NCBI GenBank assembly: GCA_902627635.1
Contig: CACOKA010000005.1
Location: forward strand, 1-50,251
Reading direction: 5' to 3'
DNA length: 50,251 bases
Source: an uncultured Candidatus Actinomarina sp.
Lineage (GTDB): Bacteria; Actinomycetota; Acidimicrobiia; Actinomarinales; Actinomarinaceae
Position 1 is the first letter of the stretch. Each line of letters opens with the position of its first letter. The notes beneath the pieces were generated by a model. The model saw only the letters and a list, made by a program, of their open reading frames with translations, was not told the origin of the DNA and made no database searches. The position numbers and the translations under genes were made by a program. Of the stretch, positions 38,653-48,372 are shown piece by piece.

Positions 38653-39545
38653 CCCTTTACTGCTCCTCCAATAAGACCTCTTATAAAAAAACGTTGCAGA
38701 CTAAAAAATACAATTAAAGGAACAATCATGGATATAACAGCACCTGCTGTTCTTAAATGCCAGGCCTCACCGTAATTCCCGACAGTTAATTGGGCTACGT
38801 GTGATGTAATTACTTGGTTTCTTGGATTTATTCCTAAAAAAACATTTGCAACTAAAAAGTCGTTATAAACCCACAAGAATTGAAAAGTTGCAAAAGCTGC
38901 TATTCCTGCGATTGATAGTGGAAGGGCTAGTCTATAAAACGTTGTAAGATGTGATGCTCCATCAATTTTTGCAGACTCAATTACACTTTTTGGCAAACCC
39001 ATCATAAAATCTCTCAATAAAAATGTAGCTAAAGGAAGACCAAACCCTGTATGCGCAAACCAAACCGAAACAAAAGTTCCAGTAATCTTTAATTCTGGGA
39101 TTACTGTAATTCCAAATAATATTGCACCTCTGTTCATCAGACTTACCAATGGAATCAAAGACATTTGTAGTGGAACTATCATCATGGCTATAACAAATAA
39201 AAATGCAAGTTCTTTTCCTTTAAAATCAATAAATGCAAAAGCATATGCAGCAAACGCCGCAATAGTGATTGGGATAATCGTTGATGGAATAACAACTGCA
39301 AATGAATTGAAAAATGATCTTGATAAGTTTTCAGCAAATAAAATTTCAGAATAATTGGACATGGTTAACTCATTCATTAACTCCCCGCTAAATAAGGAAT
39401 TCCACCAAGCGACTCTCTTAACAGCATCGGGCTCTCTAAATGAACTAAGTAAGAATCCAAAATAAGGAAACATCCAAGTAAGTGAAATTGTTATTAAAAT
39501 AATTTTACTTATTGGTTTGTCGTACCATTTTTGTGAATAGTTCAT
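38649..39545 (-). CDS. Sugar ABC transporter permease (MalG type)
   Basis: Multi-TM; EAA-like loop VIESAKIDGASHLTTFYRLALPLS. Confidence 0.92.
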   Translation of the reverse strand: MNYSQKWYDKPISKIILITISLTWMFPYFGFLLSSFREPDAVKRVAWWNSLFSGELMNELTMSNYSEILFAENLSRSFFNSFAVVIPSTIIPITIAAFAAYAFAFIDFKGKELAFLFVIAMMIVPLQMSLIPLVSLMNRGAILFGITVIPELKITGTFVSVWFAHTGFGLPLATFLLRDFMMGLPKSVIESAKIDGASHLTTFYRLALPLSIAGIAAFATFQFLWVYNDFLVANVFLGINPRNQVITSHVAQLTVGNYGEAWHLRTAGAVISMIVPLIVFFSLQRFFIRGLIGGAVKG

Positions 39546-40783
39546 ATTTTGGTGTCCTCTCTATTCCTGAGTGCGTTGAGAACAATTATAGGAATGACAC
39601 TGATAAAAATTAGAATTGCCACTGTTGATGCTCTTCCAAAGTGTAAAAATTTTGAGAATTCGTCCATCATTTTAACTGCCAGTAAATTTGTTTCAAAATC
39701 ACCTCTAGTTGTAACAAAGACAATATCATATGCTTTAAGAACAGTAACTGTAATATACGTTGCAACAACTACGATTGTAGATTTTATATAAGGCATTACA
39801 ACTGATAAAAATATTCTCGCCTCAGAAGCTCCATCTATTCTTCCCGCTTCTGTAATCTCGGATGGAATGGCTTTTATTGCTGCAGAAAATACAATCATTG
39901 CAAATCCTGTATACATCCAAACCATGATGATCATCAGAAGAATTGTATTTAATGGTAGATTTGAAAAAAAGGATTGAAGGGTATCAACCTCAGACACATT
40001 CTCAAACGCTTTAAACTTTGTTAAATCTCTCTGCTGCAACCATCCTATGGGCTCAGTACAACCTTCTCCTGTGTACCCAATTTTATTTCCATTTTCAATA
40101 ACATTGTTTTTACAATCATTACCATCGATATCTTGACCACCAGTTACTCTTAATCCGTTTAAAAATCCAATTTGTGTTAACGGAGGTGGTCTATATTCGT
40201 ATATAAATTTAAAAATTGCTGAAGAGCCTACACCTGAAATGGCCATTGGCATAAATATTACTGACTTAAAAAATGCTTCTCCTTTTTGAAGTTTGTCAGA
40301 GATGTAAGCAACGATCAGCCCAATTAGAATTACTAAACTCACAACACCCAGCAACCATATAAATTGATTTCTGATTGTTATCTTCATTAAATCATTTGAA
40401 AAAGCCCAGATATAATTCTCAAATCCAACGCTAAAATCTCCATATTTATCTCTAAAACTTAGATAGATAGTTCTTATTGCTGGATAAAAAAGAAATAATC
40501 CCAAAAGAAATATAGCTGGACCAACAAACATTGCTCCATATAATCCTTCTTGGTATTGCTTTGGGGCGTAGGAAATTATCTTATTCATGCCAATGTAAAG
40601 AAGAAAAATAAATGTAGAGCCTACTGCAATTGCAAGAAAGATTAGTAAAGATCGAGGAATAGCTTTACTTATTTCTCTGAACAAAATAGCTTGGAAAAGA
40701 AACCACAATAACGGAAACAGAGCAAAAGCTACAATTCTTAAGCCAGTTGCAAGTAATTTGTTATTGTCTGAAAGAACACTCAT
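39542..40783 (-). CDS. Sugar ABC transporter permease (MalF type)
   Basis: Multi-TM; EAA-like loop EITEAGRIDGASEARIFLSVVMPYI. Confidence 0.92.
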   Translation of the reverse strand: MSVLSDNNKLLATGLRIVAFALFPLLWFLFQAILFREISKAIPRSLLIFLAIAVGSTFIFLLYIGMNKIISYAPKQYQEGLYGAMFVGPAIFLLGLFLFYPAIRTIYLSFRDKYGDFSVGFENYIWAFSNDLMKITIRNQFIWLLGVVSLVILIGLIVAYISDKLQKGEAFFKSVIFMPMAISGVGSSAIFKFIYEYRPPPLTQIGFLNGLRVTGGQDIDGNDCKNNVIENGNKIGYTGEGCTEPIGWLQQRDLTKFKAFENVSEVDTLQSFFSNLPLNTILLMIIMVWMYTGFAMIVFSAAIKAIPSEITEAGRIDGASEARIFLSVVMPYIKSTIVVVATYITVTVLKAYDIVFVTTRGDFETNLLAVKMMDEFSKFLHFGRASTVAILIFISVIPIIVLNALRNREDTKI

Positions 40784-40813
40784 TTTATTTTAAGAATACC
40801 ACTATTTATCAAT

Positions 40814-40850
40814 CTAGAAAAAGACATAGCCACTCTTTCGAGTGGCTATG
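40814..40850 (-). terminator. Hairpin terminator/attenuator between SBP and permease genes
   Basis: Perfect 11-bp stem catagccactc/gagtggctatg with GAAA tetraloop on minus strand, followed by TCTTTTTCT. Confidence 0.88.
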
Positions 40851-40867
40851 CAAAATAAATTAACCGT

Positions 40868-42175
40868 TTACGGCCAAGATTTTTCTATATTATCAAGTGC
40901 TGTATCGATATAACCTGGCCCTTGTGTAGCCAATTCGGTCATTTCAACCCAGAAGGATCCACTACCTACTTCAGTAGGCATATTATCAGATCCATCAAAC
41001 CTGAAAACATTTGCTTGTAATGCTGCTTTCAAGAATTCAGCTTGTTGTGCAACAACTGGACTCCAATATTTTGAAGTATCGAATCCAGTATGAGCTGTAA
41101 TTCTTGTAGAACTAGAACCAGACCAGTTTTCAGCAACACCTGTCCAGTAATCTTCGGATAACATGAAGTCAACAACTGCTTGAGTTGCTTCATCATTTAC
41201 CAATACTGCCCACATGTCACCAGCACCGAGAACTGTATCTGACACAACATCCATTTGTGGAAATGCGAAAAATGTAGTTTCGGTTCCTAGTCCAGCTTTT
41301 GCTTCTTCAGGCCAGAATCCTGGAATGAAAGAAGCTTGTCTGTGCATAAAGCAACCTGGATTACCATTAGAATCTCTCTCGAACATTGGATCTTGAGCGT
41401 TTCCAAAGAACGTAGAAACAATAGCATCTGTTCCACCAACAACGTAACCATCAGTATGCATAATCTGACTTAAATAAGTTGCTGCTGTTTTAACTATTGG
41501 ATCGTTAAATGGAATTTCATGATTTACCCATGCGTCATAAGAGTCAACACCATTACCGGTACGAAGCATAATATCTTCCATCCAGTCTGTTGCTAACCAA
41601 CCAGTTGCACCGTTTGAATACATTCCAAAACAGAATGGAGTCATACCTTCAGCAACTATTTGATCTGCAAGTGCGATCATTTCATCCCAAGTCTCTGGAA
41701 TTGCGTAACCTCTTTTTTCAAATTCAGCTGGTTGATACCAAACGATACTCTTTAGGTTTACAGCTTGAGCTCCACCATATGGAACACCATCTACTTCACC
41801 TAATCCAACTAAATAAGGCGAGAAATTACTTCTATACTCATCAAGATCAACACCTACATCCTCTAGAGGAATGATGTTTCCTGCTCTTGCTTGAGCTCTA
41901 ACAGTACCTGGCTGCGGCCATAAAGCAATGTTAGGTGGGTTACCAGCTTCAATTTGTGCTAACAATTCAGACTCAAAGTTTTCTGAACCAACATAAGTGA
42001 CAATTATTCCAGTCTCTTCTGTAAAGTCCCTAAAAGTCGCTTGAATAGCCTGTCCGTCAGGACCATCTGTAGCTGGAGCACCAAAATAAATGACTTCCTG
42101 TCCTTCAAGACTGTTACCACAGGCAACAGCAAGCATTGAAAGGATAAGAAGTAGTCCAATAATAGACTTTTTCAT
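40868..42175 (-). CDS. Sugar ABC transporter substrate-binding lipoprotein
   Basis: Lipobox-like MLAVACGN; EKRGYAIPETWDEMIALADQIVAEG and GSGSFWVEMTELATQGPG typical of carbohydrate SBPs. Confidence 0.92.
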   Translation of the reverse strand: MKKSIIGLLLILSMLAVACGNSLEGQEVIYFGAPATDGPDGQAIQATFRDFTEETGIIVTYVGSENFESELLAQIEAGNPPNIALWPQPGTVRAQARAGNIIPLEDVGVDLDEYRSNFSPYLVGLGEVDGVPYGGAQAVNLKSIVWYQPAEFEKRGYAIPETWDEMIALADQIVAEGMTPFCFGMYSNGATGWLATDWMEDIMLRTGNGVDSYDAWVNHEIPFNDPIVKTAATYLSQIMHTDGYVVGGTDAIVSTFFGNAQDPMFERDSNGNPGCFMHRQASFIPGFWPEEAKAGLGTETTFFAFPQMDVVSDTVLGAGDMWAVLVNDEATQAVVDFMLSEDYWTGVAENWSGSSSTRITAHTGFDTSKYWSPVVAQQAEFLKAALQANVFRFDGSDNMPTEVGSGSFWVEMTELATQGPGYIDTALDNIEKSWP

Positions 42176-42193
42176 TATTTATCTCCCTTTTAT

Positions 42194-42240
42194 ATACGTA
42201 CGTATGCTAAAAATTAGGTAATTCTTAGCACTAATTAGGT
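42194..42240. promoter_or_regulatory. Candidate operator cluster upstream of sugar SBP gene
   Basis: 12-bp palindrome ATACGTACGTAT (42194-42205), inverted pair TGCTAA/TTAGCA (42205-42210, 42225-42230), direct repeat AATTAGGT x2 (42212, 42233). Confidence 0.5.
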
Positions 42241-42325
42241 TATTAAAAATAAAGAATATTTCTATTATTTAATTAAAACTTTTTGTGTTTGAGTTGATTT
42301 TTTTATTCATATTATGTATGAAAAG

Positions 42326-42409
42326 TGCCCGAGGGGGGACTCGAACCCCCACATCCTTTCGAATAACGGATTTTAAGTCCGTCGCGTCTACCAATTCCGC
42401 CACCCGGGC
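42326..42409 (-). tRNA. tRNA-Leu (anticodon TAA)
   Basis: Minus strand GCCCGGGTGGCGGAATTGGTAGACGC...ACGGACTTAAAATCCGT...GGGGGTTCGAGTCCCCCCTCGGGCA; long variable arm; CCA not encoded. Confidence 0.96.
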
Positions 42410-42416
42410 AACCAAT

Positions 42417-43313
42417 CTAAAAATATTTTAGAATAAGCCCTTCTAAAATATCACTTTTTGAAACTTTTAGTTGGGTAATTTTATATTTTTTTAACAAATT
42501 TATTACTAGAAATAATCCCGAAGTTATTGTTAATGCTCTTTTTGGGTCAAGACTAGGATATTTACTTATTATTTTTGGTTCTGACAAATTTTTTAAATCT
42601 TCATAGATACTTTTAACTGAATCATAAGAAATTATTATTTTATCAATTTCATTTTCATCATATTTTTTTTGATTTAAATATATTGAACCAAGAGATGTGA
42701 AGGTTCCAGAGACACCAATTAATTGTCTATGACCATAATCTTTATTATGAAAAATATCATTAAAATAATTTATTGCGTTTCTCTCTTTATCAATACTTAT
42801 AGGATTTTCAATAAAGTAATTTTCACTCATGGATACAACTCCAATATCCTCAGATTGAACATCTAGCTTATTTTCAATATCTGTAATAAGTTCTGTGCTT
42901 TGACCTCCAATATCTACTATCAAATAATTTTGTAAATTTTCAAAAGATGACTGCACACCTAAACTTGTTAGTAATCCCTCTTCTTCACCAGAAATTATCT
43001 TGATGTCTAGATTAAACCTTTTTTTTACTTCATCTATAACTTCATCTGAATTCTTAGAATTTCTAAATACTGCAGTGCCGATACAAAAAACTTCTTGTAC
43101 TTCATATTCTTCAATTTTTCTAATATATTTTCTAAGTACTTTAAAAAATCTTTTTTTTGAATCGTCTGAAATCCTACCTGTTTTATCAATGCTGTCACTC
43201 AATCTCGTAACCTGATGCTCTTTATATAGATTTTCTAACGCTCCATTTTCAACTCTGGATATGAGCAATCTCGTTGAATTTGAACCACAATCAAGTGCAC
43301 CAATTACTACCAT
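42417..43313 (-). CDS. Ppx/GppA family phosphatase
   Basis: IGALDCGSNSTRLLIS, LIVDIGGQSTELI, GVSGTFTSLGSIYL. Confidence 0.92.
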   Translation of the reverse strand: MVVIGALDCGSNSTRLLISRVENGALENLYKEHQVTRLSDSIDKTGRISDDSKKRFFKVLRKYIRKIEEYEVQEVFCIGTAVFRNSKNSDEVIDEVKKRFNLDIKIISGEEEGLLTSLGVQSSFENLQNYLIVDIGGQSTELITDIENKLDVQSEDIGVVSMSENYFIENPISIDKERNAINYFNDIFHNKDYGHRQLIGVSGTFTSLGSIYLNQKKYDENEIDKIIISYDSVKSIYEDLKNLSEPKIISKYPSLDPKRALTITSGLFLVINLLKKYKITQLKVSKSDILEGLILKYF

Positions 43314-43822
43314 TCAGATCGCCATTTATCATTCTTAGTTCCCTCAACTACACAGGGTTCTTTACAATTGCAACCACCAACATTCTCTAAAACTATTTGT
43401 CCTACAATATTTTTTCCAGTTACTAATTCGTCGGCTAAATGAGAATGCAAACACTTTATAGAACTAACAGTACCCCCAACTCCTCCAGTTGGAGAAACTC
43501 TATTATTTTCACTTTTATACTTTTTGTTTCTTTCCTTTTCATAACTTTTTTGTCTCTTTGACCAGAATTTTCTTAGCTTATTATTACTGTTAAGTTGGTA
43601 ATCTAACTCCTTGACCATTCCATGAGACTCTAAGGTGCTAACTTTTTTTATATACATTGGGCATGTGAGCCAAAACATGGTTGGAAATGGCGTCCCATCA
43701 TCAAGATTTTTTGGGACATCAATTACAACAGGAAGGTCGAAATGACACTTAACAACTACTTTTATTTCACTTCTTAAATTTCTGTTAAGTTGTATTTCAA
43801 CAATTTGTTTTTCACTAGTCAC
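43307..43822 (-). CDS. DUF501 domain-containing protein
   Basis: DGTPFPTMFWLTCPMYIKKVSTLE, GGVGGTVSSIKCLHSHLADELV; GTG start at 43822 overlaps ftsB stop. Confidence 0.88.
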   Translation of the reverse strand: MTSEKQIVEIQLNRNLRSEIKVVVKCHFDLPVVIDVPKNLDDGTPFPTMFWLTCPMYIKKVSTLESHGMVKELDYQLNSNNKLRKFWSKRQKSYEKERNKKYKSENNRVSPTGGVGGTVSSIKCLHSHLADELVTGKNIVGQIVLENVGGCNCKEPCVVEGTKNDKWRSEW

Positions 43823-44192
43823 TGTTTGGTCCGACAATAAACTCCACAACATATTCTAAAAGACCTTTGCTTCTTTCGCTTTGAAGAGTTTCTTCCAAAG
43901 GTGTGACAGGTTCTGGAACTTTAAATCTATATATACTTTCTCCTGGCATGCCATATCCATGTTGTCTCAAAACAATGTCTAGCTTGTCAGGATCTTCGAG
44001 ATCATCAATTTTTTGTTGAATAAAGTTAATTTCATTTCTTAAATCATTTGCATGTTCTTGACGTGATTCAAGCTGTGATTGTAATGATTGATAATCTTTG
44101 AAACTTAATTCCCAAGTATCAAAAATAAAGAATACAAAAATAAAAGAAGTAATTAAAAACATTATTTTTGAAAATAAATTTTGCCTAATCAT
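43815..44192 (-). CDS. FtsB/DivIC-type septum formation initiator protein
   Basis: Short TM protein with coiled coil and RQHGYGMPGESIYRF; located between eno and DUF501. Confidence 0.85.
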   Translation of the reverse strand: MIRQNLFSKIMFLITSFIFVFFIFDTWELSFKDYQSLQSQLESRQEHANDLRNEINFIQQKIDDLEDPDKLDIVLRQHGYGMPGESIYRFKVPEPVTPLEETLQSERSKGLLEYVVEFIVGPNSD

Positions 44193-45463
44193 TTGTTATA
44201 TCCAAATTTTTGAATATTGAATTGTTCAAAACCTATATTTTCTCCAATTCGAAGTAATTCATTGTATTTAGCTGTTCTTTCTGATCTCGCAGGAGCACCT
44301 GTTTTTATTTGTCCGCTTGAGGTGCCAACACATAAATGACTTATAAATGTATCTTCAGTCTCACCCGATCTATGCGAAACAATTGATGAATAGTTACTTT
44401 CTTTGGCCAGTGTCATCGTATTGATTGTTTCACTCACACTTCCAACTTGATTGACTTTAACTAAGATTGAGTTTGCACAACTATCAGCGACTCCCTTTTC
44501 TAATATTTTTTCTTGAGTAACAAATAAGTCATCTCCAACAAGTTGTATTGTGTCTCCTATTTTTTCTGTCAGATATTTCCATCCATCCCAATCATCCTCA
44601 GCTAGTCCATCCTCAATTGATACGATTGGATAATTCGACGATAGATTTATTAAATAATCTGACATTTCCTGGCTGTTAAATTCGTTTCCCTCAATCCTAT
44701 AAAAATCATCTGTAAAAAATTCTGAGGCCGCAACATCTAAAGCTAATGAAACATTTCCACCTGGTTCATAACCGGCTTCAGAAATAGATTGCATAATTTC
44801 ATCAAGGATCTCTGTTGAAGAGTTAAAATTTGGAGCAAACCCTCCTTCATCACCAACATTGGTTGAAAGCTTGTTTGATTTAAGTCTTTTTTTAAGTACA
44901 TGATAAATCTCAACACCTGCTCTCAAAGAAGTATCAAAAGTTTCGAAACCAAATGGTACGATCATAAATTCTTGAATATCAACAGAGTTATCAGCGTGTG
45001 CACCTCCATTGAGAATATTCATAAAAGGAACAGGTAGAGAAGGTGGTCCGTAAATATTTGGAAATAGTTCAAAAAGTTGTTTGTTTTGTTGGTTAGCACT
45101 TGCTCTCATTAATGCCATTGACACTGCTAGGATCGCATTTGCTCCAAGATTATTCTTGTTATCAGTTCCATCTAATTCAATTAACTTATCATCAATAGTG
45201 TTCTGATCAGTTACATCCTCACCTACTAAAGTGTCTGAGATTATTGTTTTAACGTTTTCGATCGCTTTGTTTACTCCCATCCCATTAAAGGATGAATCAT
45301 TATCTCTAAGTTCATGAGCTTCAAGGGCTCCAGTCGAGGCTCCAGATGGAACTGCAGCACGACCTTTGATATTATCACTCGTAATGATTTCAACTTCAAT
45401 GGTTGGATTTGCTCTTGAATCTAATATATGACGAGCATTAATGCTTTTAATTTTTTTATTCAT
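44189..45463 (-). CDS. eno: Enolase
   Basis: ARHILDSRANPTIEVEI, PSGASTGALEAHELRD, SHRSGETEDTFISHL. Confidence 0.97.
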   Translation of the reverse strand: MNKKIKSINARHILDSRANPTIEVEIITSDNIKGRAAVPSGASTGALEAHELRDNDSSFNGMGVNKAIENVKTIISDTLVGEDVTDQNTIDDKLIELDGTDNKNNLGANAILAVSMALMRASANQQNKQLFELFPNIYGPPSLPVPFMNILNGGAHADNSVDIQEFMIVPFGFETFDTSLRAGVEIYHVLKKRLKSNKLSTNVGDEGGFAPNFNSSTEILDEIMQSISEAGYEPGGNVSLALDVAASEFFTDDFYRIEGNEFNSQEMSDYLINLSSNYPIVSIEDGLAEDDWDGWKYLTEKIGDTIQLVGDDLFVTQEKILEKGVADSCANSILVKVNQVGSVSETINTMTLAKESNYSSIVSHRSGETEDTFISHLCVGTSSGQIKTGAPARSERTAKYNELLRIGENIGFEQFNIQKFGYNK

Positions 45464-45500
45464 AACCCTGTTAATTAAAATCTAACAGAAAAAATAATCT

Positions 45501-46241
45501 TTACGAATCTATTTGATTTTTCTTAGCTTCTTGCCAAAGAACATTGATATCTGTTTCTTTATTTATATGTTTTTCAACATATTTTGCACGATTTATAAAG
45601 GTTTGAATCGATCTTTTTAACTCAATTTCAGGATCAGCCTCTAAATATCTAGAAACATTAATTAATGAAAAGTATACATCGCCAAGTTCTGACTTCCTAT
45701 CTTCTAAAGTGGTGGCTTTTTTAAGTTCATTTATTTCAGATATTAAATCATCCAGAGCCTCATCATAATTTTTATAGCTTAAATTAAGCGTCTTTGCTTT
45801 TCGTTGTACTTTGAATGCTGTATTTACTGGAGGAAGTTTTGTGTTGATGTCATCAAATATAGATTTATTCCCTTCTTTTTTAATTTCTTCCCATTGTTTT
45901 TCAACTTCCTCAGATGAATTCAAGTTTTTTTTGTCGAAAACATGTGGGTGGCGTTTTATTAATTTATTTTGTAAAGAATTTATCACTTCAATTATCGAAA
46001 AATAATTATTTTCAGAGGCAATTTCAGAATGTAATAGTATTTGGAGTAAAAGATCTCCTAACTCTTCTTTAAAGTCATTAAAGGATTCTGGTGAGTCATT
46101 TAAATTTGATAAAGTATCTAATAATTCGTATGATTCCTCAATCAGATGCTTTGCCAGGCTTTCGTGTGTTTGTTCTTTGTCCCATGGGCATTCTTTTCTA
46201 AGTTGTGAAACTATATCAAGCAAATTATTGAAATCATTCAT
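45501..46241 (-). CDS. mazG: MazG family nucleoside triphosphate pyrophosphohydrolase
   Basis: LRKECPWDKEQTHESLAKHLIEESYELLDTL, ELGDLLLQILLHSEIA, KRHPHVF. Confidence 0.94.
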   Translation of the reverse strand: MNDFNNLLDIVSQLRKECPWDKEQTHESLAKHLIEESYELLDTLSNLNDSPESFNDFKEELGDLLLQILLHSEIASENNYFSIIEVINSLQNKLIKRHPHVFDKKNLNSSEEVEKQWEEIKKEGNKSIFDDINTKLPPVNTAFKVQRKAKTLNLSYKNYDEALDDLISEINELKKATTLEDRKSELGDVYFSLINVSRYLEADPEIELKRSIQTFINRAKYVEKHINKETDINVLWQEAKKNQIDS

Positions 46242-46242
46242 T

Positions 46243-47238
46243 TTATTTGATGTCTACTTTTGTTAATTTTTCACTATTTAGCCAAGAGATAGTCTTGGAT
46301 ATAAAGTCATCAATCGATGTGTAATTCAATCCAAGTTCTTTTTCAGCTTTCTGGCCATCATATAAATGTCCGTGGGTGAGAACTCTTATTGTTTCTCCAC
46401 ATATAACTCCACCTAACGAAGTAAATTTCCCAAAAATATCAAAAAGAGGACCTAGTCCAGTAAAAAGTTGTTTAGAGATATATAACGGGGAACCATTCCA
46501 GCTTGTAATCGACTTAAGGTTCTCGATTAATACATCGATGTCTAGTCTGAAACTATTAAGTACATATCTTTCATTATTCTTTCCATTGATTAATCCTAAG
46601 TAATGACCTTCTGTGCAATCATCAATATCAACTACTGATACAGAACTTTTAATTAAGGGTGGAAATTTTTTATTCAGTGTTGATATCAAAAGTTTTGCAG
46701 TTCCGGACATTCTTCCTGGTCCCTGAACAGATGATGGATTAATAGACACAAATTCAAACTCCTTATTAAAAGCAAAAGCAACTTCCTCAGCTAAGTATTT
46801 TGATTCTTCATAATCAGATAAAAATGTGCCTCTATGTATAGAATCCTCATTTCCAATAATTCCTTTTTTTTCTCCAAGGGTCGCTGCAGAAGAAGTATAA
46901 ATAAACTTTTCAATATTTAATTTATTACCTAATTCCAACATTTGTTTTGTGCCTTCGATGTTTGTCTTAAACATACCTGAAGGATCTTTCTGACATTTTT
47001 TATTTTCACCAGCAACATGAAATATTGCTTCGATCGATTTTTCTTTAAGTTGTTCATAAATATCATCATTGAATAAATCACCATTTATGATTTTTGCGTT
47101 ATTAGAAATTAAAAAATCATCGTTTAACTTGTTTCTAGACAGCGCAAAAACACTATGTCCTTCTTTTACCAGTTTTTTTAATAGTGGCTTTCCTAAAATT
47201 CCTGTAGAGCCAGTAAGAAATATATTTTTATATTTCAT
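46243..47238 (-). CDS. NAD-dependent epimerase/dehydratase (extended SDR)
   Basis: FLTGSTGILGKPLLKKL, IYTSSAATLG, YEESKYLAEEV. Confidence 0.88.
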   Translation of the reverse strand: MKYKNIFLTGSTGILGKPLLKKLVKEGHSVFALSRNKLNDDFLISNNAKIINGDLFNDDIYEQLKEKSIEAIFHVAGENKKCQKDPSGMFKTNIEGTKQMLELGNKLNIEKFIYTSSAATLGEKKGIIGNEDSIHRGTFLSDYEESKYLAEEVAFAFNKEFEFVSINPSSVQGPGRMSGTAKLLISTLNKKFPPLIKSSVSVVDIDDCTEGHYLGLINGKNNERYVLNSFRLDIDVLIENLKSITSWNGSPLYISKQLFTGLGPLFDIFGKFTSLGGVICGETIRVLTHGHLYDGQKAEKELGLNYTSIDDFISKTISWLNSEKLTKVDIK

Positions 47239-47776
47239 TCTTTGATTTAAAGTAAGAGACGATGTATTGGTATCCGGATATATAAGAGAAGATTAAGGCA
47301 TGCATCACAAATAACTCTGCAATGGTTAGGTTTAATATTGATAAAGGAAAGTCCATCATGACAAAACCTACGGCCCAAAATTGAAGACTTGCTTTTGCTT
47401 TTCCAAATTTACTTGGTGGGATCATTATCCCTTCATTTCCAGCGAGGCCTCTTAATCCAGTAATTACAAACTCTCTAACAATTAAGAGAACTGTCACCCA
47501 AATACTTACTCTATCTATGTATGTAAAGCCAACAAATATAAATGTGATGAAGATTTTATCTGCAATTGTATCGAGAAATGCCCCAACTTTTGAAGACACA
47601 TTCCATTTTCTTGCTAACCTACCGTCAAAAAAATCCGTCCAAGCAGCAATGAAAGCAATTATTGCGGGTATTAACATTAAACCTTCACTCGAGCCATCTG
47701 CCAAAATAAGAAATAAAATTACAGGTGATGAAGCTATACGAAAGATTGCAAGTAAATCAGGTATATATTTTTTCAT
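47228..47776 (-). CDS. pgsA: CDP-diacylglycerol-glycerol-3-phosphate 3-phosphatidyltransferase
   Basis: WTDFFDGRLARKWNVSSKVGAFLDTIADKIF CDP-alcohol phosphotransferase motif. Confidence 0.93.
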   Translation of the reverse strand: MKKYIPDLLAIFRIASSPVILFLILADGSSEGLMLIPAIIAFIAAWTDFFDGRLARKWNVSSKVGAFLDTIADKIFITFIFVGFTYIDRVSIWVTVLLIVREFVITGLRGLAGNEGIMIPPSKFGKAKASLQFWAVGFVMMDFPLSILNLTIAELFVMHALIFSYISGYQYIVSYFKSKNEI

Positions 47777-48372
47777 TAGATCACATCAATAATTCTTCGC
47801 TCAGATGCTTTTTTTATTCCATTTTCTGAATTTTCTAAAAATGAGTCAATAATTTCCATGCTGTCTTCAATTATAAACTCAACTTCTTCTGTCTCGTCAT
47901 TATTAAACTTTGATAAAACATAATCTGCAGGATCTACGGTTGACGGTGGTCTTCCAAGACCAATTTTGAACCTCCAATAATTGCTATGTCCTAAAGATGA
48001 ATCAATCGACTTAATGCCGTTATGACCACCGTCAGAACTTGCCTTTTTTATACGAAATCTACCAAATGCAAGATCAATATCATCGTGAATTACAACTAAT
48101 TCATAATCTCTTATTTCAGTACTCATGAGAAACGCTTTTAAGCCTTGTCCTGATTTGTTCATAGAGGTCATAGGTATTAATAGATGTACTGATTTATCTT
48201 GATATTCATATTTTATTGACTGAAAACTTCCTGAGTTATCTAATTGAAATTGTAGACCCTTTTTTTGACAGTAAGAGAAAAGTATATCGGCGCCAATATT
48301 GTGACGAGTATTGATATATTTTGGTTGAGGATTCCAAAGTCCGACTAAAACAAAGTTAGGTTTATTCTCCAC
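47776..48372 (-). CDS. pth: Peptidyl-tRNA hydrolase
   Basis: VGLWNPQPKYINTRHNIGAD, IHDDIDLAFGRFRIKKASSDGGHNGIKSI; GTG start at 48372 preferred. Confidence 0.92.
   Translation of the reverse strand: MENKPNFVLVGLWNPQPKYINTRHNIGADILFSYCQKKGLQFQLDNSGSFQSIKYEYQDKSVHLLIPMTSMNKSGQGLKAFLMSTEIRDYELVVIHDDIDLAFGRFRIKKASSDGGHNGIKSIDSSLGHSNYWRFKIGLGRPPSTVDPADYVLSKFNNDETEEVEFIIEDSMEIIDSFLENSENGIKKASERRIIDVI

Noticed and set aside
41214-41874. Plus-strand ORFs 41214-41396 and 41590-41874
   Set aside because: Antisense to the sugar binding-protein gene, no RBS or motifs identified.
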